A stretch of 64,000 nucleotides of DNA. Source: Acanthochlamys bracteata (taxonomy: Eukaryota > Streptophyta > Magnoliopsida > Pandanales > Velloziaceae). The notes under the pieces were generated by a model. It was not told the origin of the DNA. It ran no database searches and saw nothing but the letters and a program-made list of their open reading frames with translations. Both the position numbers and the translations under genes were made by a program. Location: NCBI GenBank assembly GCA_019914995.1, contig CM034138.1, forward strand, positions 2,914,001 to 2,978,000. The letters run 5' to 3'. The first letter of the stretch is position 1; each line of letters begins with the position of its first letter. Shown in pieces: positions 37,501 to 50,471 of the stretch.

Positions 37501-40500
37501 AAATAAGGACAGCACCAAACAAAGACTGACAATAACTCATCATACAGTTATTTCAGATAGAACCTAGAGGAGTTCGATATTACCATGGTTCTTATTATTC
37601 GCCCTCTCTTGACCACTTGACTCTATCAGTGCTTCCAATACCAAACCAGCATCCAGACTATTTCTTGCCCTCGTAGCTTCAATACAAGTCTAAGATGAAA
37701 AACTAGAATTATAAGAAGTATAGTGCGTAAATATAAGCAAACTTATAAATGAAAAATATGAATCCCATTACGAAACTAAAGAGACTTTGTTGCTTAAATT
37801 CATTTACAACTTGGATGATGACAAATAGTACTTGAGTTCCGCAGAATGACAGGCAATTTTTATTCAGAAATAAAGGGAGCCACCAATCGTTGCAAATGTA
37901 GAGGGTGAAGCTAATGCCTGTCGAGGAGAAGTTGTCCTCCTCCCATTGAGTTGATTGTGTTTAACAACGCAACATGAAAGTTAATATCGAAAGGGAATAA
38001 TATGCCTTACCATCACACAACTTCCAGAAATTCTCTGATTCATGATGATTTTACCATCAAATCCACACATAAGGTGAACTCCAGAAGTGGAGTAACAGTA
38101 AGGAGCCAAGAAAGAGAATAAACATAAGCTTGATATAAAGCAAATCTATCTTAAATGCTTGAAGAAACCACACCAACCGATGGTGCATGTTAAAGGGATT
38201 GAAGATGCAATGTAACGCAACCATGAAATTAGAAAGTGAACCTAAGACAAACTAGGGTTGAAAAACTACCACAGGAGTACAGGACTGCACAGCTTCATGA
38301 CAGAATGAATGTTAGAAATGTTTGACTAAGTTTTTCCTGGCCTCATTTTTAACAAATAGAACCTGAAGAGACCAACCAAGCTAAATAGGAATTCTGTAGG
38401 TAATAATTTAACTTAATCTACGAAACAAACCAAGACCCTCAAACTTTCTCTATCACTACATAAATGGAGGTGCTATATCAGGCCAGACCAACTAGACAAA
38501 GAAAGCATAAAACATAAACCAGTAAAAACTTGTACCAGGACAGAGAAACAAGTTCAGGACACCTTCATCTAAGTAGAATAAAATGCAGCTTGGGCCAAAT
38601 GGTTGGAAAGATTCAAGCCAAGACTGCTCATTTGGGTATTGGATGGAGACAGCCGGGCCCATCTAGCCAATGCCCAAACCCCTTGGTTAGGCCAACGTTA
38701 AGCATATCAATACAAGAGGCTTCAAACTACATAAAGAACTTTATATTTCACAATGGCAAATCAAAGACGAAACTGTTACCAATTGCCCGCATATGCTCTC
38801 AGAGAATTCAACAAATGGAAAGAAGGGTGGGTTGTTGAAACCAGAGAAAAATTATTCTCCCTACAGTTCACCTGCCACCTAGGAACTAAATAAATGTATG
38901 CAATGGTAAACTACAGAGGTTCAAGGTTTGATATACTTATACTTCAAAATCATAGGTACTACCATCTCAAACTACAACACTTGGGATGAGCTAGAGCTAG
39001 AGTACAACCTTGGCAGGCTACACCATGAACAGGAGCACCAAGCCCATTTGCCAGGTTTAACACACCCTTGAGCAGCTAATACTTTGCTAAGGCCTCAAAT
39101 ATATAGTTTTTAAAAGAAGTACACTTCGGATACATAAACGTGAACAACAAAGTATACAGACAACTTGCAGAAAATGGCATCAAAGTGTAATACAAATGGC
39201 ACAAGCATTTCATTTACATTAACTAGAATTTAAAATAAATACCTTCTTCTTGAGGCAATGAATAAATTTCTCAAAATTAGCTCGCCACAGAATTTCTTCA
39301 GTATTCTCAGCTTGAACCTCATTCTCTACTTCTAAAGCTCCGTGCTTACGCTGTTAAAAAGGTTTCATACGAAAAAATCAATCCGCTTTCAGAAAATTCA
39401 AATCTTTTCAATACAATTTTTTTGTCTATAATTACTGATTAAACATTCTGACATTAGATAAGTGCTCCTAAAAATATGAACATAGCAGCAGAGCAGTCAC
39501 AATAATCACTACTGCTTTCCCAGTCAATGATGTAATAACAGAAAATTAAATGAATAGTATTATCTTCTAGGTTAATTGTCTCTTAATGTAATGAAAATAA
39601 CTACTTTGGAAGTTGAAAGAAAGCATGACTACCTTTAAAGGTTCTAAATGTGGTTGCACACATTCAAAAAGATCAAGGCATGCCCTAATTGAAGATGAAA
39701 GACACAAGGAACATGCCTTATTATTAAATTCCTTACTGATTTATTTAATAGCATTTTTTTTTACTTTAATCTACTTCAATAGTACTGAGAAGCATGCACC
39801 AAATCTTTCGATCACCACCTCTTTCTTAGCATTAAGAATAATAAGAAAGGTAGTGCATTAAGCAACTGTCTATAAAGCTTTTCTGCATAGCACAATAGCG
39901 AGTTCTTACTGGAGGTTGAGATAGCACGACAAAATTTTCATATAATTAGGATGAAGGCAGTATGAACATCTTTTAATTGAGACAACAAAGCTAGCATAGA
40001 TGTAAACATAAGAGCATAACTCACACCAGAAGTGCATCATCCCTCTATTTGGTTTCAAGATTATAAAAGGCAAACCTTCTCACCCACTGAGGTTTCAGTA
40101 TATGGCTTTGTGTTCTTTCCATCAAATATCTTGTTTACTTCCACATCCGTAATTTCAGAAAACCTTTCAGCATCTAAAAGTTTTGCAGCCACAATAGCTT
40201 GTTGCTCTGTTGATAAGCTTCCTGCTAGAACCTGTAAAAAGAGACATTGGTCTATCTAAAGGAAAGTGAGAGATGTAAAACCTAGTAGGAGCCAAGAAAT
40301 AAATTGTACTTGAATTTGCAATTGCCAATGATGCCGAGCACCCTACAGAAAATTCTGAGTAACTTGAATCAAACCCAACTAACAATTACAAGACTTATGT
40401 GGCATACAGAAACCAACAGTTTACTAGTAATGTGATTTATTTCGAGTTCCATTATTGGCAATTTTTTCCAAAGTGAGTATGACAACACTACAAAATGTGA

Positions 40501-42998
40501 ATGGAACATTTACTCAAAAGCATAAAAACAATTAGTTACGGCTAACCAATATGTTCTTATAATTAATGAGTTTCTATTAATCTTCTCGTGCCATCTTAGA
40601 CAACATTATTTGCTCTCACTTGACATCGCTTCTTCATGTTAGAGTCAGGATTTTGGCAGTTTTTGGCAAATAAAGGGTTACTTTTTTAAAGCATTACAAA
40701 CACAAAGTCATAGACTCAAAATTAGCTTTTGTTCATGATATATGGCAACGTAACGGATTCGCAAAATTTAAAATTCCATAGCAAGTCTTGGTACTAATAA
40801 ATGGATGACAGGAAACTACAAATTTAAAGACTTATATGATTTGACAATATTACAAATCCAACATCCAATATTGAAATACAAGTTTCAGATTATCAACAGA
40901 ATTCAATTCATACTAGTGGCTCCTCAAAAAAAAAACTCATTATTATGCTTTTTCCGTCTATGTTTCAGAAAGATGAAAATGTGCATTGCTAAAACTGAAT
41001 ATCACAGACTGCAGCAAAAATAAACAATCACCGATCACCTTAAATAGGCGTATCATTTCTGTTTTTGCTTTAATGCCCTAAATCGCTTTTAGTCATTGAA
41101 AAATCTTCTTTTGAGTAAGCAATTCAAATTGGCAGGATTTGTACTTACACCAAACAAGAAATCTTGAGTGAGAAACACATAAGATTCAAATTGAATTATT
41201 TTGTCGTCTAAAAATCAAATTGCTAACATGAATTACAGAAAAAGCTTTATGAATTATAATGCCAAACTTAACTTAGAACCTCGCTTGCTTGCTGTGTCAT
41301 CCTCAGTTGGTGTGAGGAAAGGTTCAGCCCTTGGACAACGCTCCACATAACGGGACTGCACCAATCTATTAAAGTCTAGATGCAGAGCATCCTTTGTAGC
41401 TGTACTTCATTGCATCAGTATTAGTATAAGATAATAAAGGTGATCTGAGTTTGCAGGAACTAAACTGAAAGATGACCTTGAATCATAAAAGAGAAAAGAG
41501 AAAATAGGAAATCAAAGCCACAAACCTTCTGCCTGCTTTGAAGTTGCAAAATCTACAAGTTGATCAAAAGTGAGCCTGCCATTTTGAAGTAGACCCTCGA
41601 GAAGAGTTTCACACTGCTGCAAAAAAGAGAAATATTTTAGCTTTATATAATGAATTGCTGCTGATTTTAGATGGGTTGGTCAAGATTGGCAATAATTCCC
41701 TCTCTATGTGGCACAATTGCTTCCAGTATAAAGTACCATATATTACTATAGAGTCAATCAGATGGATTGAGTGGATTGCCCTTATTTTTCTCTTCTACAT
41801 CTGAGTTCTCTTTATCAATGACCAGGCATCGTCTCAGGTAATGAACCCAGAAATCGTGAGATTGAATTGATATAAAAATCATCATCCAACAAATACAAAT
41901 ACTAGGGGAGGAGACAAAATTTTCCCCAAGTGATGGTGACAACAAGATTAATATAGTTGGATCAGTGAGGAATAATGAAAGCATACTTTGTTATGCGTAA
42001 TAAACCTTTTCAGAAAGACCTACTTCTAAGTACTATATAAACATATGAACCATAACCTAGCTTGTTAGAAAGTGTAGCATAACAACAAATGACAAAGTCT
42101 TAACCAGAGTCCAAGAGCAGTTTCCTAAGTGTTTGGAGACCAAACCATTCCTCCAAAGCCCAGAAAAGGAGACAAGAAACAAATCAACCCTTATTTCAAC
42201 TAGCAACCCCAGCTTTTGACCACCAAAAGGCGAAACAACTGGATGTTTTTCAATTCTCAAAAATATAAACTTCCTGCACAATACAGCTCCCAGACCAGAA
42301 TTACCAACCAATCTCATAGTACTCAAGAAAAAATAGAACTTATTCTGTAACACTACAAAAAGCAATGTACAGTACTTGCATAATTCACAGAATCCCGGCG
42401 AACAAAAAGGAAAAATCCGTCAACAAAATGTTATCAGGTAGAGACCAGGAATCCATTATGCAGAATAATTTTCAGATTAAAGTCATGTACCTCTGAGCCA
42501 AGGTCCTTCCTTACAACATTCACAAACTTAGCAAATCGCAATCGATGTATAACATTATCAAATATTACCATGTACTTCGTCAACGTTCCCATTCCAACTG
42601 CAACCAAAACACCGTCGAATGAATAAACTCAAATTCAACAAAAATGAACACAGATAAAACATTGATAAGTCAGATGGGGGAGCTAACCAGGCCTGGGGAT
42701 GGAGAAGGCTTGAACGCAATTGTGTTGTATGAGAACAAGCAGAGAACTCTTCACCTGCGATGGCGACAGCTCCGTGTACCGCAAGCACTCTTGCATCATT
42801 AGCGATCCGCGTCGCAGCAAGCACTCGCACACCTTCTATTCGACGAAATTCCACAGAGAAAAAAATTAGAGAGACGAAGAAAGAGAATGAGAATATTAAT
42901 CAGAGAAGAAGTTTAGCTACAGCTACTATTGCCCCGAAGTGGTCGGTGATGAGATTTACGGCGAGATTGATACCGTTCTGCGACTTGCCCAACCCCAT
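34534..42998 (-). CDS. RPC3: RNA polymerase III subunit RPC3 (RPC82/POLR3C), 14 exons
   Basis: Subunit of the RPC3-RPC6-RPC7 subcomplex of nuclear RNA polymerase III, made of winged-helix domains and needed for initiation at tRNA and 5S genes. Exons in order: 42,921-42,998; 42,688-42,835; 42,491-42,597; 41,526-41,616; 41,280-41,399; 40,076-40,221; 39,243-39,350; 37,584-37,689; 36,668-36,811; 36,537-36,574; 36,340-36,432; 35,670-35,753; 34,886-35,032; 34,534-34,632. All keep frame with gt/ag ends, giving 502 aa, slightly short of the human ~534. Recognisable parts: NGINLAVNLITDHFG and VCECLLRRGSL then YTELSPSQVKSSLLVLIQHN (N-terminal winged helix), FDNVIHRLRF, RYVERCPRAEP, LWRANFEKFI, YSIDLGKIIQ, KRYGQETYRVFRLL and the C-terminal LRLDDILMLFHDF. 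For exon 6 I used the second of two close acceptors because only it keeps frame. Looks functional. Confidence 0.95.
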
Positions 42999-45064
42999 CG
43001 CTGATTCTTCTAGCCCGTGATTATTTCGATTTTTCTTTTTCTTTTTTTTTTTTCTTTTTTGTTCTTTCTTCGCGCAGGTAGAGGTTTTGGTTCGTAGGAG
43101 GAAAAAATTGACGGGAGCTAAACCCTTCGCTTTTTCGGGGGTTTTTTCATAGGAACTAGCCCGAATGAGTTCATTCATGGAGGTGGTGAGTTGGGCCTAA
43201 ATCAGTGTCGTCTAGATGGACCTGCGGATGTTTGATAGTATTTATTGAAAAAATATTTTTAAAATGAATAATAATTTTAAATTTTTTAAAATAAATTTTA
43301 TTTTTTGATCTATAATGAAATAAAAATAAGTTAATTAATTTTCTGAAGTAGTCTTTTTTTGATATTTTTAAATTTTAACTTTTTTAAAATATTATAAAAT
43401 ATTTATTAAAAACGTGAATAAAAATTTTAATAAAAAAAAATATATAGAAAAAAAAGCAGCGGTAAATAAGTTTTAAAATTATTTAAATAAAAGTTTTTTA
43501 GAAAAGTATTTTAGTTTAAATTTTTAAAATGTGATTTTAAGTTTAGAAAATAATAAGAATTTTATAAATATATAAAATTTTGTAACAAATAATGTCCCTA
43601 TATTTTTAAAATTTTTTAAAATATTATAAAAAAATTATTAAGAAATGTAAAATTTATATAAAATGAGAAGTTGTACAAAATATATTGCAAAACAGTCACC
43701 TGATCTTATTTGAGATTGAATTCTAAAATTACAACTATTTTTTAATTTCCAAAATACTTCTAACTTTTTGAAATTAAAAAAAATATGAATAAATTATAAG
43801 TCTAATTTTTCAAGTAACTCTAAACACGCCCTTAATTTTTTTGATTCAATTTCAGTAAATTAATCACCTTATTTGAATAAGAACCTATCTAGATAAAATC
43901 TCATCTTGTTTTTTCAGTTGAATTGAAAATATTATAAATTCAATAGAGATACTCCAAAATTAAAATATATATTTCCACATCAAAATCAGATATATGTCAT
44001 CGCCTTGCTCAAAATATTTAAAACCCATTGTTTGAACTTCAAATCCATGGCCTTCAATTTGCAGAGAGTCCGAATATTTGGAAGTATCTATTAAAATAAA
44101 TTCTTCTAAAATAAAAATATTTTAAAAATAAATTTTATTTTTTTATTTCAAAATATAAAATAAATAATAATAAAAATTATTTCACAAAATTTTATATATT
44201 TTTAAAATATTTTAAATTTGTTAAAATATTATAGAAAAGTTTATTTGGAAGTGTAGAACATATTTATGTTAACATGCTCCCATACTGAGATTGATTTATA
44301 TGTACAAATTTCTCTTATAAAATCTCTTGAACTACATATTTTGATAAATTATTTTCTTATTTATAGATTCTAGTAAATGCAAAAAATAGTTTTAACTGTT
44401 CAGAGATATTCGGCATTACTTTTATTTTTTTTCTAAGTTTTGTTTTTAAAACTTCTTTTAAACCGTTAGAGGTGATCCGACAAATTATCCGGATCAATAT
44501 TCGAGTTAGTTCTGATTACTTTGCTTTTAATCTCCTCCACCGGATGCTATTTTACTCTCTTTTATGCTTTAAAGAACACCATAAAAAAATAATATATTAA
44601 ACATAAATAAAAATTATATTTTATGATTTCTTTGCTGAAAGTGTTTTTTTTTGGTCCACGTCCCACCGTGCGTGTTTGAAATACTGGTAATTATTTCATA
44701 AAAATAAAAAATAAAAAATAAAAATTTTTGAAAACTAAAATAAAAATAAAATTCAGTATTTATATAAATATATTAAAACTTAAAAGTTATAATTATATTA
44801 AAAAATATATAAATAAAAAAAATTAAAATTAAAATTATATATATAAAAATAAAATTTTAAATTTTTTATATAATTAAAATATATAAATTATTCGGAAGTG
44901 CGTTTGAAACATGAAACACACAGTTCCGAGAAATAATAGCAGCGCTGCTTATTCCGCCTTCTTCTTTTCCCTTCTCAATCTCTTGTCGCTCATCTCTTCA
45001 ACGCCATCTCTATTTCCACTCTGCTTCAAATTTGTCTGTTTTCATAACACAGCGAGAGGGAGAG
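42999..45064. other. AT-rich intergenic region between divergent RPC3 and microprotein gene
   Basis: The first ~150 bp holds a T-rich tract and is probably 5' leader and promoter of RPC3. From 43,230 to 44,670 it is A/T-rich with taaacacgccct near 43,819, which resembles an end of the GGCGTGTTTAC MITE family, but the other end is unclear. A second MITE-like block sits at 44,672-44,913. C/T-rich DNA at 44,950-45,060 is a likely 5' leader of the next gene. Confidence 0.5.
44672..44913. mobile_element. MITE-like element, second family (copy 1)
   Basis: Left end gtgtttgaaatac, right end gtttgaaacatg (loosely inverted). The interior begins with cataaaaataaaaaataaaa and then aatttttgaaaa, which is nearly the same as the start of the block at 49,625-49,914. 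About 240 bp, no frame. Its right end lies ~150 bp upstream of the microprotein start codon. Confidence 0.5.
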
Positions 45065-46624
45065 ATGTTGGAGCTTCTCATCCTCGGGTGCACAGGCGTG
45101 GTGGCGTTCCTCCATGGTGCCAATTTTTATTTCCACGCCCTTTTCCATCGAAACTTCGCTAGACCGTTGAGGTACATATATTTGTTTCCTTAACTTTTCC
45201 TCAATTTTTTGTTCGTATTTCAGCAGACCAGTCGATTTCTCTCCCAGATCTGTTTGTTACTTTTTTGCTTTCTTCATCTCTTAAACTTGGTAGGTTGCAT
45301 TTGTTTCAGTTTTCTTGGGTTCGCCGGATGGTAGCGATAATCGGAAATAGCGAAATGAGGTCATGGATACGTACCCAAATGCTTGCTTCCTGAATCTGTT
45401 GCGTTAATCTTCTAACAAAAGAAAGAAAGAATTGTTGTAATTAGTTCACGAAACTGTTTCTGTAATGAAACATTAAAAGGGAAGATTCTTCTGTTGTTGT
45501 CGGTCGAAACCATTGTATATCTCTCATCGTCTGTCTGGTTTTATTTTGGTTGGTGTAACTTCTAAGGCGCAATTATTTTGTAGCTAACAATCAGTTGTTG
45601 GGGTTTATTGGTTGTTTGTTTCTTCTTGAAACTAAATCGCTATGTCACTGTCTCGCAATTTCAATGATGAAGTTTTCAGCTACTTAATATCTTATTAGAT
45701 ACAAATTCTAGAATTAGCAAGATTTACAACTTACAAGTTACAAGTAAACGCCGTAAAATTCATTTCAACATCTAATTGGGAAGCTCTAATCAACCGAATG
45801 TTATGTCCTCATTCCTGTCAGTGTTCAACACTTTCTTGATTGAAGCGGACTCGCTCACAGGCCAAAGTGGCATTTTTTTTTAAGGCTTAGGCCAATTTCT
45901 CGCAAACTCAATATGTATATATATTTCAAAAACTGAGTTTGAATTCACCTTTATGTATCAGTTACATAAGAATCAGTTTCATCCAAAGTAGGGAAGAAAT
46001 GATTCGATAATAGTTTGGAAGAAATCATACCTTCTCAAAATCACTTCCAAATTGTTTCACATCACTTTCAAATTACTCTTATACTCGTTTTGAATAACTT
46101 CCACATATTTTCAAATTACTACGATATTCACTTTCAAATATAAATATAAATTAAATATTTGAAATATATTTTTAAATATAAAATTAAAATTATTTTTTAA
46201 TCTATTTAGTTTTTAGAAATTCACCTAACTAAAACAGATATACCTCTTAATGGGTGAGGACACGTAGGGATTTTTGGGAGTACGTTTCACTCCATTTTAA
46301 TAATTTTAATTTATTTTATATTTTTAAATAAATTTTTATAATATTTTATAAAATTTATTATATAAAAAAGTTTACGTTATAAAATTTTATTATTATTTAT
46401 TATTATATTTTTAAAATAAAAAACAAAACTTATTTTTTAAAATATAATAAAAATATTTTTATTTTAGAAAAACTCAGTTTTAAAAATATTTCTGCTAAGT
46501 CCAAAAGAACTGTTATATCAGTGAAATGAAATGCATGAAGGAGCACATATTAACTGTTGTCTTTCTGGATAATTGTCTTTTTTTCAGCACTCCGTTAGTT
46601 TACATGATGATGCTGCAATTCTGA
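45065..46624 (+). CDS. Probable 47-aa membrane microprotein, 2 exons
   Basis: Not recognised with certainty. Exon 1 (45,065-45,171) starts at an ATG and encodes MLELLILGCTGVVAFLHGAN, a hydrophobic, probably membrane-spanning start, then a His/Phe/Arg-rich stretch. A donor gag|gtacat follows. Exon 2 begins at 46,588 after a strong polypyrimidine acceptor (gtctttttttcag) and reads TPLVYMMMLQF to a TGA at 46,622. The phases fit (2+1), giving exactly 48 codons. The intron of 1.4 kb holds a MITE-like block at about 46,263-46,509. The gene runs convergently to the MACPF gene 200 bp away. Exon 1 alone is the better-supported part; the second exon is a prediction from splice signals. Confidence 0.5.
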
Positions 46625-46823
46625 AGGTAAATGCCCTCTGTTCGACTTGGGATGAAGAACATAGCAGATATTTCAACTTATGAGACTGAACAGCTCAACA
46701 GGGCTTTAAATTAACTAATCACTGTATACATTTTATACAAGATAAACTTCAGACATACCTGCAAAGCTTGATGACAAATAAAAGCATATCTGCAACATTT
46801 AACAGTAGGCTTCTCTACAGGTT

Positions 46824-49362
46824 TCAGAGATCATTCTCAGACATTTCCATCAGCAATGAATACTTGATCTTGAGAAAAATCTTGCCACCTTCGACGCAGA
46901 GCTTTGCACCAGTCACTACCCAATGCCCCGGAAAATCATCAGGACCCCTTATTAACTCGGTAGTGTCAACGAATTTGGACAACTTTGGAACTCTGATAGG
47001 CACTGGTGGCTTGCCAGGATAAACTGCAGAATTAACTTCTATGTTGGGGTTTGGCACCTTTGATTGAACGCTACTGAAACGGCCACTGAACAAACCAGAA
47101 ATCGGTCCTGACTTTTTGGAGATGCTTCTTGGTCCATCCCATTCTGACCTTCGTATTTTCATTGATGCAACATTTGAGAAACCAAGCCTGAGAAACAACA
47201 CTCTTTTCGCACCGATGCCTCTCACTTCCAGCCAAGCCTTTGTAACTATAGAAGCAGAATCATCAATCTGGGCACCGTTATATTGAACTTCTTCTGTGCA
47301 CACATGAGAGAGTAGTGCCCGTTTTACAGGCTCATAGTAGGCATGCTGGTTTGAGCAAGTGTTTTTGCTGCTGCATTCGGTTTCATCAGATAGTTGGAAG
47401 TTGCTTGGGATTTCTGAAAGGTGTTGAAGATGAACACCTAGACAATTGTTCTTCTTTCCTTCCAAGAACAAACGGATTCCTGTAACAGGACGGTTGCTGG
47501 AATTGACCTAATGACAAACAACCTCCTATTAGTGTATTGTGTATCAAGGAAATTACAAGAAGGCTTTCTGAATCTATAGCAGTCTATCTATATTTAAATG
47601 CAGAGCATATAGTGATGAATACCTTTGCAGTGTTGACATACAGCTTAGGACCCAAAAATGTGAATTGGAGTGCCGGTAAGATCTGTCTGTTTTTTTTAGG
47701 GCCGATCGGGATTTCGCCAAACAAAGGAGCCCATTGATGCGATACTTGGAATTCGAGGAAATATCGAAGATCTTCCATTTGTGGTTTATCTGGGTGATGC
47801 CAAGATAGAATAGTATGAACACTTCATGTTCAAGAAGAATGTTGAACAAGAAGAAGTCACGAAATCTGGACTAAACTGTGGAGCACACTTACAGCGAAGA
47901 TACAGATTCACTGCATGAGTTAACAATCCACAGCCTCTAACCCCATCCAGTAGAGAAGCTATAGGCACAAAAGACATGGATATCACATTCGGGGCATTTG
48001 GAACAGTTGAGAGCCATTCGCTATGGCGTTGTTTGCTATTTATTCCTCCTCTTCTAACATGAACGGTCACTATGTCCTGCAAAAGATTTGGCATTATAAA
48101 ACAAATTAAAACATGATCCTCAAGTACCGAAACACATTGGATGCAGTTGGCATCTACAGAAGATACTAACATCCTTCTTCAATTGGGATACGACGGATGA
48201 CATTGTATGCCTTAATGATGCTGTAATATGCTCAGCATCCACGAACCTATTGTTCTGAAAAAAATTTACAAAATTTTAAATATAGATCAGCTTGAAGATA
48301 TCAGCATAAAGTGGAGTATAAGGAAACGGATTTAACACACAAACTGGAGTATAAGGAGCTAGCGCCACTTCAAAATGTCACGATGATCAATCGAAATGTA
48401 CCTTCTGCTTTCTCGGAATTCTACCCTTAAAGGCATCTGAAAAACTCTCATCAGCTAGTCCTTTCAATAGCATCTGGACTCCAGCATGATCAAGTGATGA
48501 GTCTTGCTGTTGCTTGACATAAATCACATCTTTACCTCCCATCTTCACTCCGACTACAATGTGGGTGCCGTACTTTTCAATGAACCTGAAAAAACAGCAT
48601 GATCTTCATTTCATGATCAAAATCTATTCATCATAAGATGGTCACAAGGCCTTACTCTGCCAATGCGGCGGGATCCCAAGATGAAGGTACATCTTGCTTT
48701 ACTTCTTCAGGTAGTTGTATGTTGCATCTTTCCATCTCTATTGTATACAATGTAATGAACCTTCCGTCGAAGGAGAGGCTTTTCGTCATAGATGCCTCTC
48801 TCTTCCATAATCCTCGAAAATCAAACATGGCGTTGAAGATGCCAGAGGGAATAATACCAGACAAAGAGATCTCCTGATTGAACTGCTCTGACATCTGCAA
48901 GCAATAGGTGTTTTCTTGTATAAACTCTAACCATGACTTAAAATTTTGAAAAATTGCATCTTTATAACAACCTGCCATAAACAATTAACAGAAAGAAAGA
49001 AAGAAAGCTTCCAGAAAAAAAAAAAAAAAAAAATTAGAATCATCTTGATCAAGTCGCTTGTCTTGTTTAAAACAGAATCAAATATTAATAACCTGGTTGA
49101 AAGAAAGAACACCAGAGCGGAACCGAGTGCTTTCGCCCTTGTCGCAACGAACAGCAGCAGGAATTCCAGGAAGAACAACACCACCGGGAACCAAAAGATC
49201 ATGAACTGCTGTAGAATTATTCCCACATATCTCAACAATTCTCCCAACAGGCTTCACTGATGTGAATTTGACATCACAAGTAATATCGAACCCGCAACCA
49301 AGGGCAGCCACCGCTTGCTCCGCAGCTGCTTGTGGGCCCATCTCGCCGCTCCGATCATCCAT
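46824..49362 (-). CDS. NSL1: MACPF-domain protein of the CAD1/NSL1 family, 7 exons
   Basis: Plant MACPF proteins restrain salicylate-dependent cell death; loss of NSL1 or CAD1 gives spontaneous lesions. Exons: 49,093-49,362; 48,656-48,894; 48,402-48,585; 48,171-48,254; 47,893-48,076; 47,623-47,789; 46,824-47,507. All gt/ag and in frame, 603 aa, close to the ~612 of Arabidopsis NSL1. The MACPF signature is at about 175-187 (YGTHIVVGVKMGG). N-terminal CDKGESTRFRSGVLSFNQ, HSEWLSTVPNAPNVISM, SFVPIASLLDGV, FTFLGPKLYVNT and the C-terminal block (HLQHLSEIP, IEVNSAVYPGKPPVP, PGHWVVTGAKLCVEGGKI) match the plant family. NSL1 is favoured over CAD1 by VQYNGA and SIVTKAWLEV. No signal peptide is seen. Start choice: first ATG of the exon; a second ATG lies seven codons in. 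Confidence 0.93.
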
Positions 49363-49624
49363 ATTAATGGCTGATGTGCCCTTGGTGGTAGTTGTGTGGT
49401 TCTCTGTTGGAGAGATTGAAGGAGGATTGGAGTCATCTTCTCTGTTGTGTTGCTGCAGTCGAGTCTTTGAGAATTGACTTGGAAAGGCGGGAACCAGTCA
49501 AAACGTCTTCGTCTTGAACGAGAACAACTAATTTGAAAGGGTGGGTGGGACCGTATTTTGCAATACCGAACCCCTATAAATATTTATGCAACTAAGAAAT
49601 CCTATGTAAGCACATAATTTGCAG
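49363..49624. promoter_or_regulatory. 5' flank of the MACPF gene
   Basis: About 260 bp between the NSL1-like start codon and a MITE. It presumably holds the 5' UTR and core promoter. A second antisense frame over this region has no recognisable content. No specific element can be named. Confidence 0.4.
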
Positions 49625-49914
49625 AGCGTATTTTAAATGCCTATAACTGAATATTATAAAAATAAAAAATAAAAAATAAAATTTTTGAAAAATAAAGTAG
49701 AATTAGAGTTTAGTATTTATATTTTAATAGTTTTTAAAAATATATTAAAAATTAAAAAATATAATTATATTCAAAAGTGTTAAAATAAAAAAATTAAAAA
49801 TTCTATATGTGAAAGTAAACTTCTGAATTATTTTTGTAATTAAAATAAATAAACTATTCAAAATTCAAACTCTGACGGAAAATAAGTGAAGTTACGGGCG
49901 TTTAAAATACGTCA
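49625..49914. mobile_element. MITE-like element, second family (copy 2), hit by a retrotransposon at its edge
   Basis: Left agcgtattttaaatgcc and right ggcgtttaaaatacgtc form imperfect inverted repeats around about 250 bp of A/T-rich DNA. The start of the interior (ataaaaataaaaaataaaa, then aatttttgaaaa) matches the block at 44,672. The LTR retrotransposon begins only a few bases beyond the right end. Confidence 0.6.
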
Positions 49915-49919
49915 TAAGA
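49915..49919. repeat. Target-site duplication TAAGA, left copy
   Basis: Directly precedes TGATGCAGGAG of the left LTR; the partner is at 55,719-55,723 after ...gttgtatca. Confidence 0.88.
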
Positions 49920-50468
49920 TGATGCAGGAGCCAAAAAAAATGTGGAAAAAGGAAATGAGTTTGGTGCTGAATCGGCACAACCAGGAGCTGAAGTTAGAAG
50001 ATTGTCTCACCGGCATTGAAGATCGGCGATCAACTACCGGACTTGTCCAGGATGCCGGCAAGAAGGAGCATCCGGGAGGCATCTGGCCTCTGTGCTTGGC
50101 TGCTGCCAGCAAGACCACCACGCCAAGGACACCACTTAAATGGTGTCCTTGGCGCCAAAATAAGGCACCTAGGACACTTGATGGTGTCCTGGGTGCGGCA
50201 TCCAGATTCAGGCAGAGAGTTTGAATCTGGCAATTGAGGAAATTGAGTCCAATAAAAACTCTTAGTCTTGTTGGTTGAGTCCAATAGGGACTCTTATGTT
50301 ATAGTTGAAGTAATTAGGAGTTCTAATGTCATTGTAGTTTGAATAAATGTAAAACTCTTTGAGTTATAAATAAAGAGGCATAGCCTAAGTAAGAGGCATG
50401 CAAGTTCATTCATAAATTTTAGTTTTAACTAGTTCTTAAATTTTAGTTTAGCTATTCAAGTTGTATCA
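49920..50468 (+). repeat. 5' LTR of the chromovirus-like element
   Basis: 549 bp from TGATGCAGGAG to ttgtatca. Contains two adjacent hairpins: 14-bp perfect arms at 50,121-50,134 and 50,141-50,154, and 13-bp arms at 50,165-50,177 and 50,184-50,196 with one G-U type mismatch. A TATA box (tataaata) lies at 50,365-50,372. The hairpins lie upstream of the TATA box, so in U3, and would be at the 3' end of the element RNA. Confidence 0.92.
50365..50372 (+). promoter_or_regulatory. TATA box of the 5' LTR
   Basis: tataaata, about 100 bp before the LTR end, conserved at 55,625-55,632 in the other LTR. Placement is normal for a plant LTR promoter. Confidence 0.7.
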
Positions 50469-50471
50469 ACT

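Noticed and set aside
38530-38838. 102-aa plus-strand frame
   Set aside because: Lies in a large RPC3 intron on the opposite strand; composition and lack of motifs suggest chance.
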